A program made the translations under genes and the position numbers. Below, piece after piece: positions 57,046-64,000 of a stretch of 64,000 bases of DNA (its first letter is position 1; every line of letters starts with the position of its first letter). The notes under the pieces were generated by a model. That model did no database searches. It worked only from the letters and a program-made list of their open reading frames with translations, and was not told the origin of the DNA. This stretch comes from Mycolicibacterium moriokaense (GTDB taxonomy: Bacteria; Actinomycetota; Actinomycetes; Mycobacteriales; Mycobacteriaceae), in assembly GCF_010726085.1 (NCBI RefSeq), contig NZ_AP022560.1, positions 4,402,001 through 4,466,000 on the forward strand. The letters run 5' to 3'.

Positions 57046-57827
57046 TTTCGAATCATCCTTTCGGCTGCGGCGACCATGAATATCACACTGAACAGTGCGC
57101 ACGTGTAGAGCAGTGCGGTGTCTTTGCCCCACGGCGGGATGAGTACGGTGTCCTGTCCCGTCGCATACACCGCGTTGAGCAGGGGCATGAATCGTTGCAG
57201 CGACGCCCCGCTGGGCAGGTATCCGGCGGCGGACTCAACGACGTACGCCCACAGCAGGATTGCGCCGACGGCGCCGAGCGGCGACCGGATGATCGCGCCG
57301 ACGCCCACACCGGCACCGGCTGCGAAGAACGCGAGCACGACCACCGTCCAGAGCAGACGCCGCGCGACCGGATCGGTCACCGACACCGGCCCGTACACCA
57401 GCGGCGAGACGACCGGCAGCAGCGCGAGCACGAGGACCAGCGTGACGGCGGCGACCACCGCACCCACGGCGCCGTAGAACACCCACCGCCCGACGAGCAC
57501 CGCCCACGGCCGCGGCATCGCGATGCGGACGTACTCCCTCGCGCGATAGCGACTTTCGGAGGCCTGCCCGTCCGCAGCGGCGACGGCGACCAGCACCACC
57601 GTGATCGTGATGACCCAGTAGGCGGCGTTCGAGGTCGACACCTGCAGCACCGAGAGTTGTCCCGGGATGCGCGCGAACGCCTCGGCCACCGCGGCGATCC
57701 CGAACGTGATGACCATCGGAATCACCGCGGCGGCGGGCACGATGACCGTCCACAGCCTGCTGCGCCCGCCGGTACGGATCTGTTCAGCGCGCAGGCTGCG
57801 CACGGCCAATGCGCCCGCGGTGCTCAC
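57042..57827 (-). CDS. ABC-2 type permease
   Basis: 261 aa from GTG 57827, GTGA overlap with the ATPase. Six membrane helices: LWTVIVPAAAVIPMVITFGI, AAYWVITITVVLVAVAAADG, VFYGAVGAVVAAVTLVLVLA, LLWTVVVLAFFAAGAGVGVG, SPLGAVGAILLWAYVVESAA and LLYTCALFSVIFMVAAAERM. The loop after helix 2 (SRYRAREYVRIAMPRPWAVL) fits the ABC-2 'E..r..' motif. Exporter or ABC-2 integral subunit; substrate unknown. Confidence 0.82.
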   Translation of the reverse strand: MSTAGALAVRSLRAEQIRTGGRSRLWTVIVPAAAVIPMVITFGIAAVAEAFARIPGQLSVLQVSTSNAAYWVITITVVLVAVAAADGQASESRYRAREYVRIAMPRPWAVLVGRWVFYGAVGAVVAAVTLVLVLALLPVVSPLVYGPVSVTDPVARRLLWTVVVLAFFAAGAGVGVGAIIRSPLGAVGAILLWAYVVESAAGYLPSGASLQRFMPLLNAVYATGQDTVLIPPWGKDTALLYTCALFSVIFMVAAAERMIRK

Positions 57828-58516
57828 GCGCATTCCAACAACGTGGTCTCGAGCCATTCGCGGGTGTCCTCACCCACGGGGGCCAACTGCTCCAACGGAC
57901 CGACGGTTTCCAACTTTCCGTTGACCAGCAACGCGATTCGATCGGCAGTCAGCGTCACCTCGCCGAGTAGATGAGTGGCGATCACCACCGTGGCGCCGTC
58001 GGCGGCGAGCCGGCGCAGAAGTGCCCGGAACCAGACGATGCCCGGCACGTCGAGGCCGTTGAGCGGTTCGTCGAACAGTAGCGCTCGCGGCTCACCCAAC
58101 AGCGCCCCGGCGATGGCCAACCGCTGCCGCGCGCCCAATGACAGCCGGCCGATGCGCACGGACCGCTGTTCGAGCAGTCCGGCCTCGTCGAGCACGGCGT
58201 CGACGCGCGCCTGAGGAATCCCGGCGAGCGCGGCCAGCCAGGACAGGTGCCTGCGCACGGTATGCCCAGGATTCATGGCGTCGGGGCCGAGGTGGACACC
58301 GAGCAGTCGCGGGTCGCTCGACCGGCGCTGACCACACACGGTCACGGTGCCGCCGTCGGGGTGGTCGAGGCCCGCGATCAGACGCAGCAGGGTGGTCTTC
58401 CCCGCACCGTTGAGGCCCAGCAGGGCGGTGACGGAGCCCGCCGGGAACTCGGCAGTCACGTTGTCGACGGCACGATGGCGGCCGAATGACTTTGTCAGCT
58501 CGGTAGTTTCGATCAC
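57824..58516 (-). CDS. ABC transporter ATP-binding protein (ABC-2 type)
   Basis: 230 aa from GTG 58516. VIETTELTKSFGRHRAVDNV, Walker A ALLGLNGAGKTTLLRLIAGL, signature-like RLSLGARQRLAIAGALLGEP, Walker B ALLFDEPLNGLDVPGIVWFR, switch VVIATHLLGEVTLTADRIAL. CcmA/NatA-like. First gene of the five-gene run (ATPase, permease, methyltransferase, regulator, cupin). The upstream antigen-like gene ends 7 bases before its start, so the promoter could lie further up. Confidence 0.9.
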   Translation of the reverse strand: MIETTELTKSFGRHRAVDNVTAEFPAGSVTALLGLNGAGKTTLLRLIAGLDHPDGGTVTVCGQRRSSDPRLLGVHLGPDAMNPGHTVRRHLSWLAALAGIPQARVDAVLDEAGLLEQRSVRIGRLSLGARQRLAIAGALLGEPRALLFDEPLNGLDVPGIVWFRALLRRLAADGATVVIATHLLGEVTLTADRIALLVNGKLETVGPLEQLAPVGEDTREWLETTLLECA

Positions 58517-58523
58517 GACGCAA

Positions 58524-59114
58524 TCACTGGAAGTTGCACGGGATGGGCAGCCCGAGGGTCTTGATGCCATTGCACAGCGACTTGCTCGCCACCTTCCATC
58601 GGCCGTCGATGCGCCGCCACTCGGCGGGGATTTGGATGGTGGGAGCGCCCTGCCTGCTGGCGTTGATGATGGCGGTGTGGCGATCGGGTTCGTGCGTCTC
58701 GGGACCGGTCACCAGGCTCGAACCGCGCGGCGGACGGAAGAACCCGATGCGGTAGACCATCTTCGGGGCGATGACGGCGCGATTGCCGCCCTCCAACTGC
58801 GCGGCCTTGACCGCATCGGGCGCCGGGGTGCCGACGAGCAGCCGGATCTGTGCATCGAGCTCGGCGAGCGAGGGCACCTCCGACGTGATCGCGAAATTCT
58901 CAATCGTGGCAGGGTCGAGTGGCCCGCCGTAGTTGGTCTGCACACTGGGTTCGGACTCGGCCTGCGCGGCTGGCTCGACCGGGACGCCGGGTTCGGCCTG
59001 CACGCCAGGATCTGCCGGCACGCCGGGTTCGGCGTACGCGGGCGGGGTGACACCGATCAGTGCCGTGGCGGCGCCGACCACCATTCCCGCTGCGAATGCC
59101 CTGCGCATCGACAT
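58524..59114 (-). CDS. Secreted low-molecular-weight antigen-like protein (Mtb12-like)
   Basis: 196 aa from ATG 59114 with TAGGAG upstream; another in-frame TTG precedes it. Signal MRRAFAAGMVVGAATALIGV with cleavage after PPAYAE. Then degenerate repeats (GVPADPGVQAEPGVPVEP), and a domain with IPSLAELDAQIRLLVGTPAP-like helix, APKMVYRIGFFRPPRGSSLV and C-terminal WKVASKSLCNGIKTLGLPIP. The helix-plus-beta pattern is similar to the Mtb12/CFP-2 low-molecular-weight antigen family, a weak match from memory. Single C-terminal Cys pair (SLCNG, IPCNF). Confidence 0.65.
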   Translation of the reverse strand: MSMRRAFAAGMVVGAATALIGVTPPAYAEPGVPADPGVQAEPGVPVEPAAQAESEPSVQTNYGGPLDPATIENFAITSEVPSLAELDAQIRLLVGTPAPDAVKAAQLEGGNRAVIAPKMVYRIGFFRPPRGSSLVTGPETHEPDRHTAIINASRQGAPTIQIPAEWRRIDGRWKVASKSLCNGIKTLGLPIPCNFQ

Positions 59115-59324
59115 CAACCGGCTCCTATTTAGAGGAAATGTTTCCGGTTAATGTAGAGCCGCAACACAGATGAGGCAAGGCTTACCTTTGGTGATGTGGC
59201 TAACGCTCAGGTGGGAGCCGCTCGGACGCGCCTAGGTTGCCAACTCAGGCACAGACTGACCCGGGGCGCCGCGGTGTCGGAGTATCCGCGCGCCTAAGCG
59301 AACTCGGCCTTGCCGGCCGGGTCG

Positions 59325-59435
59325 CTACTTCTTCTTGTTGCCGCCCGGCTGGGCGGCAGGAGCAGGCTTGGCCTTGGTGGTCGGCTCGAACTTGCCGCCC
59401 TTCTTCGGGTCATAGCTCTGCTTTTGGTCAGCCAT
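59325..59435 (-). CDS. 36-aa Lys/Pro-rich microprotein
   Basis: MADQKQSYDPKKGGKFEPTT then KAKPAPAAQPGGNKKK, stop TAG at 59327-59325. ATG 59435 is preceded by TAGACT with a 6-base spacer, a leaderless promoter. The composition (9 Lys, 5 Pro) looks like a disordered RNA- or wall-binding peptide. It is between nrdE and the antigen-like gene, on the same strand. Too short for standard gene calling. I have a feeling that the MADQKQSYDPKK... pattern is widely kept in actinobacteria but cannot prove it. Confidence 0.65.
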   Translation of the reverse strand: MADQKQSYDPKKGGKFEPTTKAKPAPAAQPGGNKKK

Positions 59436-59519
59436 GAACCGAGTCTAGGAGTGCACCGAGTCCGAGTCGATGGGCCTGAGCCATTGCGCATGGCCCCCGC
59501 CCACCGCCACCGCGTGGGC

Positions 59520-61688
59520 CTACAGCATGCAAGACACGCAGCCCTCGACCTCGGTTCCCTCCAGAGCCATTTGACGCAAGCGGATGTAGTACAGCGTCTT
59601 GATTCCCTTGCGCCACGCGTAGATCTGCGCCTTGTTGACGTCGCGAGTGGTCGCGGTGTCCTTGAAGAACAGCGTCAGGCTCAGCCCCTGGTCCACGTGC
59701 TGGGTGGCCGCGGCGTAGGTGTCGATGACCTTTTCATAGCCGATCTCATAGGCGTCCTGGAAGTACTCCAGGTTGTCGTTGGTCATGTACGGCGCCGGGT
59801 AGTAGACGCGGCCGATCTTGCCTTCCTTGCGGATCTCGACCTTCGACGCGATCGGGTGGATCGAACTCGTCGAATGGTTGATGTAGCTGATCGACCCCGT
59901 CGGCGGCACCGCCTGAAGATTCTGGTTGTAGATGCCGTGTTGCTGCACCGACTCCTTCAGCCGCACCCAATCCTCTTGTGTCGGAATGCGAATGTCGGCC
60001 TTGGCGAACAGTTCCTTGACCCGGTCGGTCTTGGGCTCCCAGACCTGCTCGGTGTACTTGTCGAAGAACTCGCCGGAGGCGTACTTGGACTTCTCGAAGC
60101 CACCGAACGCATTACCGCGCTCGATCGCGATCTTGTTCGACGCGCGCAGCGCGTGGTACAGCACGCAGTAGAAGTAGATGTTCGTGAAGTCGATGCCCTC
60201 TTCGGAGCCGTAGAAGATCCGCTCGCGCGCCAGGTAGCCGTGCAGGTTCATCTGGCCGAGGCCGATCGCATGAGAGTCGTTGTTGCCCTGCTCAATTGAC
60301 GGCACCGACGTGATGTGCGTCTGATCGCTGACCGCCGTGAGCGCGCGGATGGCCACCTCGATGGTCTGTGCGAAGTCCGGCGAATCCATCGCCTTGGCGA
60401 TGTTCAGCGAGCCCAGGTTGCAGGAGATGTCCTTGCCGATCTTCTTGTAGGACAGATCGTCGTTGAACTCCGACGGTGTCGACACCTGCAGGATCTCCGA
60501 GCACAGATTCGAGTGCGTGATCTTCCCCGCGATCGGGTTGGCACGGTTCACCGTGTCCTCGAACATGATGTAGGGGTAACCGGACTCGAACTGCAGCTCG
60601 GCCAGCGTCTGGAAGAACTCGCGCGCCTTGATCTTCGTCTTGCGGATCCGCGCATCGTCGACCATCTCGTAGTACTTCTCGGTGACCGAGATGTCGGCGA
60701 ACGGAACGCCGTACACGCGCTCGACGTCGTATGGCGAGAACAGGTACATGTCCTCGTTCTTCTTCGCCAGCTCGAACGTGATGTCCGGGATCACGACACC
60801 CAGCGACAGGGTCTTGATACGGATCTTCTCGTCGGCGTTCTCCCGCTTGGTGTCCAGGAAGCGGTAGATGTCGGGGTGGTGGGCGTGCAGGTACACCGCA
60901 CCCGCACCCTGCCGGGCACCGAGCTGGTTGGCATAGGAGAACGAGTCCTCCAGCAGCTTCATGATGGGAATGACACCCGAGCTCTGGTTCTCGATGTTCT
61001 TGATCGGTGCGCCGTGCTCGCGAATGTTGGTCAGCAGCAAGGCAACCCCGCCGCCGCGCTTGGACAGCTGCAGCGCCGAGTTGATCGAACGCCCGATGGA
61101 CTCCATGTTGTCCTCGATGCGCAGCAGGAAGCAGGAGACGGGCTCGCCGCGCTGCTTCTTGCCCGAGTTGAGGAACGTCGGGGTCGCTGGCTGGAACCGG
61201 CCGTCGATGATCTCGTCGACCAGCTTCTCGGCCAGCGCGGTGTCACCTGCGGCCAGCGTCAGCGCGACCATCACGACGCGGTCCTCGAAGCGCTCCAGGT
61301 AGCGCTTGCCGTCGAAGGTCTTCAGCGTGTAGCTGGTGTAGTACTTGAACGCGCCGACGAACGTCGGGAACCGAAACTTCTTGGCGTAGGCGCGATCGAT
61401 CAGCGACTTGACGAAGTTACGCGAGTACTGGTCGAGCACCTCGCGCTCGTAGTACTCGTTCTGGATCAGGTAGTCGAGCTTCTCGTCGTAGTTGTGGAAG
61501 AAGACCGTGTTCTGGTTCACATGTTGCAGAAAGTACTGATGAGCCGCCTCGCGGTCTTTGTCGAACTGAATCTTGCCCTCGGCGTCGTACAGATTCAGCA
61601 TCGCGTTGAGCGCGTGGTAGTCGGTCTCCCCCGGCAGCGCGTGCGCGCTGGCGGCTACAGGCTCTGCAGCTGTGACGGTTGGTGACAC
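59520..61688 (-). CDS. nrdE: Ribonucleotide reductase class Ib, large subunit
   Basis: 722 aa from GTG 61688; a longer in-frame extension upstream lies inside nrdI and is not conserved. It reduces ribonucleoside diphosphates. Visible marks: [40 protein letters not shown] (redox Cys), [40 protein letters not shown] (thiyl radical Cys), [19 protein letters not shown], and C-terminal [13 protein letters not shown] (thiol pair for NrdH). Overlaps nrdI by 34 bases. Confidence 0.97.
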   Translation of the reverse strand: MSPTVTAAEPVAASAHALPGETDYHALNAMLNLYDAEGKIQFDKDREAAHQYFLQHVNQNTVFFHNYDEKLDYLIQNEYYEREVLDQYSRNFVKSLIDRAYAKKFRFPTFVGAFKYYTSYTLKTFDGKRYLERFEDRVVMVALTLAAGDTALAEKLVDEIIDGRFQPATPTFLNSGKKQRGEPVSCFLLRIEDNMESIGRSINSALQLSKRGGGVALLLTNIREHGAPIKNIENQSSGVIPIMKLLEDSFSYANQLGARQGAGAVYLHAHHPDIYRFLDTKRENADEKIRIKTLSLGVVIPDITFELAKKNEDMYLFSPYDVERVYGVPFADISVTEKYYEMVDDARIRKTKIKAREFFQTLAELQFESGYPYIMFEDTVNRANPIAGKITHSNLCSEILQVSTPSEFNDDLSYKKIGKDISCNLGSLNIAKAMDSPDFAQTIEVAIRALTAVSDQTHITSVPSIEQGNNDSHAIGLGQMNLHGYLARERIFYGSEEGIDFTNIYFYCVLYHALRASNKIAIERGNAFGGFEKSKYASGEFFDKYTEQVWEPKTDRVKELFAKADIRIPTQEDWVRLKESVQQHGIYNQNLQAVPPTGSISYINHSTSSIHPIASKVEIRKEGKIGRVYYPAPYMTNDNLEYFQDAYEIGYEKVIDTYAAATQHVDQGLSLTLFFKDTATTRDVNKAQIYAWRKGIKTLYYIRLRQMALEGTEVEGCVSCML

Positions 61689-62101
61689 GTCTGGTCCTTC
61701 CAGAAGTCGTTGAGGCCGGCCCGGACGGCGAGGACGTCGTCGGTCGTGCCCATCAGTTCGAAGCGGTAGAGGAACGGGACGCCGCACTTACGCGAGACGA
61801 CGACTCCCGCGTAGCCGAACTCGGCGCCGAAGTTGGTGTTGCCCGCGGCGATGACGCCGCGGATCAACGACCGATTGTGTTCGTTGTTGAGGAAGGCGAT
61901 CACCTGCTTGGGGACATAGCCCCCGCGGTCGGGATCGGGTCCGTTGGCGTGCCCACCGCCGTAGGTGGGCAGCACCAGCACGTACGGCTCGTCGACCTCG
62001 ATGCGACCGTGCAGCGGGATCCGGGTAGCGGGCAGACCCAGCTTCTCGACGAAGCGGTGGGTGTTTTCCGACACGCTGGAGAAATAGACGAGATTGCTCA
62101 T
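61655..62101 (-). CDS. nrdI: Ribonucleotide reductase flavodoxin NrdI
   Basis: 148 aa. FMN protein needed to build the Mn(III)2-tyrosyl radical of NrdF. Visible marks: [20 protein letters not shown] (phosphate loop), [40 protein letters not shown] and [17 protein letters not shown]. Middle gene of nrdHIE, 31 bases after nrdH. Confidence 0.96.
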   Translation of the reverse strand: MSNLVYFSSVSENTHRFVEKLGLPATRIPLHGRIEVDEPYVLVLPTYGGGHANGPDPDRGGYVPKQVIAFLNNEHNRSLIRGVIAAGNTNFGAEFGYAGVVVSRKCGVPFLYRFELMGTTDDVLAVRAGLNDFWKDQTCHQPSQLQSL

Positions 62102-62132
62102 CGTTTTCTCCTCTCTGCTGTCTGGATACCCC

Positions 62133-62381
62133 TTAGGCCGTGACCGCGACCGCGCCGAGCGCCTTGATGCGGTCGGGACGGAAGCCGGACCAGTGTTCGT
62201 TGCCTGCCACTACAACCGGAGCCTGCAGGTAGCCGAGCGCCATGACGTAGTCACGTGCCTCGGAGTCCAGGCTGATGTCGACCTTCTCGTAGGCGATGCC
62301 CTGCTTGTCCAGCGCCTTGTAGGTGGCGTTGCACTGCACGCATGCCGGCTTGGTGTACACGGTGACCGGTGTGTGACTCAT
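62133..62381 (-). CDS. nrdH: Glutaredoxin-like NrdH
   Basis: 82 aa from ATG 62381. Thioredoxin-reductase-dependent electron donor to Nrd[21 protein letters not shown] with redox [51 protein letters not shown] lies about 12 bases upstream of the start. First gene of nrdHIE. Confidence 0.96.
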   Translation of the reverse strand: MSHTPVTVYTKPACVQCNATYKALDKQGIAYEKVDISLDSEARDYVMALGYLQAPVVVAGNEHWSGFRPDRIKALGAVAVTA

Positions 62382-62584
62382 CTTCGGTACGGCTCCTCTG
62401 CGACCTGAGACTGGCAACTGATTCATTTACTGCTTGTCGCTGAAATTCAGCGGCCCGGAGGCCCTCAAAATTCCTGCCGCCCGGAGCCGTCGTCCGCGGG
62501 GTCGAGGGCACGACTCCGGTGGATTTCAGGACTCCGGCCGACCCTTTGAAGCTTGGAAACCGTGGGGGTCTGTCGGTGTTCGAA

Positions 62585-62632
62585 ACACTACACCTAGTGT
62601 CCGACATTGCGAAGGGATACCAGATGTTCTGA
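62585..62632 (-). promoter_or_regulatory. nrdHIE promoter with tandem NrdR-box-like sites
   Basis: ACACTACACCTAGTGT at 62585-62600 matches 13 of 16 positions of the NrdR box. A weaker site at 62617-62632 (10 of 16) lies with its centre 32 bases away, the spacing known for NrdR tandem boxes. On the minus strand the first box contains TAGTGT, a fitting -10, so bound NrdR would block RNA polymerase. Confidence 0.6.
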
Positions 62633-62686
62633 ATAACATTTTTGAAATTCCCTGGTCGTGAGTATCGGACACCTCGACTATCCGGC

Positions 62687-62722
62687 GTGTCGCACATCAC
62701 AGGCTGTGCGTGTCGCACGTCA
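62687..62722. repeat. Direct repeat GTGTCGCACRTCA
   Basis: GTGTCGCACATCA at 62687-62699 and GTGTCGCACGTCA at 62710-62722, 23-base period (about two helix turns). Similar words GTGTCCGACAT and GGACACC occur at 62597-62607 and 62667-62673. Could be binding sites of an unknown regulator of nrdHIE; also compatible with a 3' hairpin of the FMN reductase mRNA. Confidence 0.5.
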
Positions 62723-62850
62723 GGGCTAGGTCTACCACCGGCCACCGACAGGCAGCCTGGCCCCAACCGTCACAGTGACATAACAGCAAAGCCTCTCGAG
62801 GGTCACGGAACCCCGGAGGCGTCGCTGTGCGGAATCTCCTCGAGCCGACC

Positions 62851-63393
62851 TCAGCCGACTTCGGCAGCCAGCTTGCCCACGATGTCGCGCAGCTGCCCGG
62901 CGACCTCGGCGTTCTCGCGCGGGTGCTTACCGTCGAACACCGTCGTACGCACCGACAGGCTCAGGTCCTCGACCACGCGCGGTCCCGCGATGCCGAACGA
63001 CTTGCGGGTCTCGTCGTGGGCCCACACTCCGCCGTACTGACCGAGCGCGGCGCCGACCACCGCAAGCGGCTTATCCTTCAGCGCGCCGCTGCCGTAGGGC
63101 CGCGACAGCCAGTCGATCGCGTTCTTCAGCACGCCCGGGATGCTGCCGTTGTATTCGGGGGTGATCACCAGGGTCGCGTCGGCAGCGGCGGCGGCTTGCC
63201 GCAGGGCCACGACCGGTTCGCCGACGTCGTCGGTGTCGATGTCCTCGTTGTAGAACGGCAGCTCGCCCAGTCGGTCGAACCACTCGAGCCGTACCCCGTC
63301 GGGAGCGGTCTCGACGGCAAGCTCGGCGAGCTGACGGTTGATCGACGCACTACGCAGGCTGCCGACCAGCACCAGCACCTTGACGTCCGACAT
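62851..63393 (-). CDS. NADPH-dependent FMN reductase family protein
   Basis: 180 aa from ATG 63393 with AAAGGGA upstream. Flavodoxin-like fold: VKVLVLVGSLRSASINRQLA (FMN phosphate loop GSLRxxSxN), EDIDTDDVGEPVVALRQAA, VITPEYNGSIPGVLKNAIDW, LSRPYGSGALKDKPLAVVGA. It reduces FMN or quinones with NAD(P)H. Divergent from a TetR gene, a common pairing for stress-induced reductases. Position matches Rv3054c. Confidence 0.92.
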   Translation of the reverse strand: MSDVKVLVLVGSLRSASINRQLAELAVETAPDGVRLEWFDRLGELPFYNEDIDTDDVGEPVVALRQAAAAADATLVITPEYNGSIPGVLKNAIDWLSRPYGSGALKDKPLAVVGAALGQYGGVWAHDETRKSFGIAGPRVVEDLSLSVRTTVFDGKHPRENAEVAGQLRDIVGKLAAEVG

Positions 63394-63439
63394 CTGTGTA
63401 TCCCTTTCGTTGGTCCGATCCATCCTCGCACTGTGTAAC

Positions 63440-63453
63440 CGGACCCCGGTCCG
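63440..63453. promoter_or_regulatory. Palindrome in the FMN reductase/TetR gap
   Basis: CGGACC-CC-GGTCCG, perfect 6-bp arms with a 2-base centre, midway in the 90-base gap. A half-site GGTCCGA recurs at 63412-63418. A plausible operator for the divergent TetR protein. Its own -10 and that of the reductase are not certain. Confidence 0.5.
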
Positions 63454-63483
63454 AATTCATCCCGGCTGAATTAAAGTGGTGAC

Positions 63484-64000
63484 ATGCCTCCGCACGCGCT
63501 ACCGATCTCGGATGAAGCGCCACAGGAGCGGGGCGACGCGGCACGCAACCGAACATTACTGCTGGAGGCCGCGCGCCGCCTGATCGCCGAACGCGGCGCC
63601 GACTCCGTCACCACCGACGACATCGCCGCGGCCGCGGGTGTCGGCAAGGGCACGCTGTTCCGCCGGTTCGGCAGCCGGGCGGGGCTGATGATCGTGCTGC
63701 TCGACGAGGACGAGAAGGTGCAACAACAGGCCTTCCTCTTCGGCCCTCCGCCGCTGGGACCCGGCGCGCCACCACTGGACCGCCTGATCGCCTACGGCCA
63801 CGCCCGACTGGAATTCGTCAGGGCACACCGAGCGCTGCTGTCGGATGCCAACCGCGACCCGCAGATGCGGTTCAACGCGCCTGCCACCCTGCACCAGCGC
63901 CACGTCACCGTGCTGCTGGAGGAAGCGGGCACCACCGGCGATCTCGACGCCCAGGCCACCGCCTTGCTCGCGCTTCTCGATCCCGACTACGTGCATCACC
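63484..64000 (+). CDS. TetR family regulator, 3'-truncated by window edge
   Basis: Starts ATG 63484; 172 codons are visible and the frame is still open at the right edge. N-terminal DNA-binding domain: GDAARNRTLLLEAARRLIAE, RGADSVTTDDIAAAAGVGKG, TLFRRFGSRAGLMIVLLDED (helix-turn-helix and the conserved F-x-x-F). Ligand domain starts with PLDRLIAYGHARLEFVRAHR. Divergent from the FMN reductase gene, so probably its repressor. Position matches Rv3055. Confidence 0.9.
   Translation, partial: MPPHALPISDEAPQERGDAARNRTLLLEAARRLIAERGADSVTTDDIAAAAGVGKGTLFRRFGSRAGLMIVLLDEDEKVQQQAFLFGPPPLGPGAPPLDRLIAYGHARLEFVRAHRALLSDANRDPQMRFNAPATLHQRHVTVLLEEAGTTGDLDAQATALLALLDPDYVHH

Larger units (their letters stand above)
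62382..62850. other. Gene-free control region between nrdH and the FMN reductase
   Basis: 469 bases without a supported gene. It holds the nrdHIE promoter with the NrdR-like boxes (62585-62632), a perfect CGCACA...TGTGCG hairpin (62691-62710), and direct repeats at 62687-62722. From 62723 to 62850, downstream of the convergent FMN reductase gene end, I see no further feature. The nrdHIE leader from the -10 to nrdH is over 200 bases, long for a mycobacterial mRNA. Confidence 0.6.

Noticed and set aside
62576..62588. GTGTTCGAAACAC as an SOS (LexA) box upstream of nrdHIE
   Set aside because: Mycobacterial SOS boxes have TCGAAC-N4-GTTCGA; here the two halves run into each other without the spacer.

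Overview
The window is a high-GC actinobacterial chromosome segment from a Mycobacterium, most likely a fast-growing (Mycolicibacterium-type) species. The evidence is the gene content and order. Apart from insertions it follows, as I remember it, the Mycobacterium tuberculosis block from ilvB1 and cfp6 (about Rv3003c) to the TetR gene after nrdH (about Rv3055), with matching strands. Many genes also start 6 to 8 bases after a TANNNT -10 hexamer, the mycobacterial leaderless pattern.

Layout. 1-0.5 kb: 5' end of ilvB with a leader-peptide attenuator, and a 26-bp tandem repeat that carries the -35 hexamer. 0.5-7.5 kb: cfp6, doxX, lppZ, and the gatC-gatA-pfkA-gatB operon (tRNA-dependent amidotransferase plus phosphofructokinase). 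7.5-8.6 kb: a first IS481-type element set into the gatC promoter. 8.7-16.7 kb: ACT protein, small Cys-rich protein, ligA, YjbR protein, acyl-CoA ligase, a Pro-rich membrane protein, an ArsR/SRPBCC pair with two operators, and a MetE-like protein. 16.7-23.3 kb: sensor-domain lipoprotein, mnmA-iscS (tRNA thiolation), a PlsC/GNAT pair, and etfA-etfB. 23.5-34.5 kb: the methylglucose lipopolysaccharide (MGLP) type cluster (methyltransferase, GH57, GT4, acyltransferase, second methyltransferase), interrupted by a frameshifted MFS pump with its regulator and a second IS481-type copy. 34.5-46 kb: methyltransferase, echA17, NUDIX, ABC ATPase, YczE/MocR divergon, serB2, ctaD, fecB, adhC. 46-49.5 kb: a small variable stretch (secreted protein, GAF protein, orphan sugar transferase, cutinase). 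49.5-64 kb: nrdF, flavin monooxygenase, TetR, geranylgeranyl reductase family protein, a five-gene ABC-permease-methyltransferase-regulator-cupin operon, a secreted antigen-like protein, a 36-aa microprotein, nrdHIE, an FMN reductase and a truncated TetR gene.

How the genes work together. Class Ib ribonucleotide reductase is split over two loci (nrdHIE and nrdF), each with NrdR-box-like sites at a 32-bp offset. MnmA and IscS form a sulfur-relay pair. EtfAB passes electrons from acyl-CoA dehydrogenases. The MGLP-type cluster builds methylated glucan lipids. The three clear frameshifts in the window all lie in accessory genes (two transposases and the MFS pump); the conserved backbone is intact, except that one methyltransferase seems to lack a standard start codon at its expected N-terminus.

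No tRNA, rRNA, CRISPR array or prophage was seen. No wholly new system is evident. The best candidates for new biology are the repeat-borne ilvB -35 element, the IS481-rebuilt gatC promoter, the 51-aa microprotein in the MocR/YczE divergon, and the five-gene regulator/cupin/methyltransferase/ABC operon.
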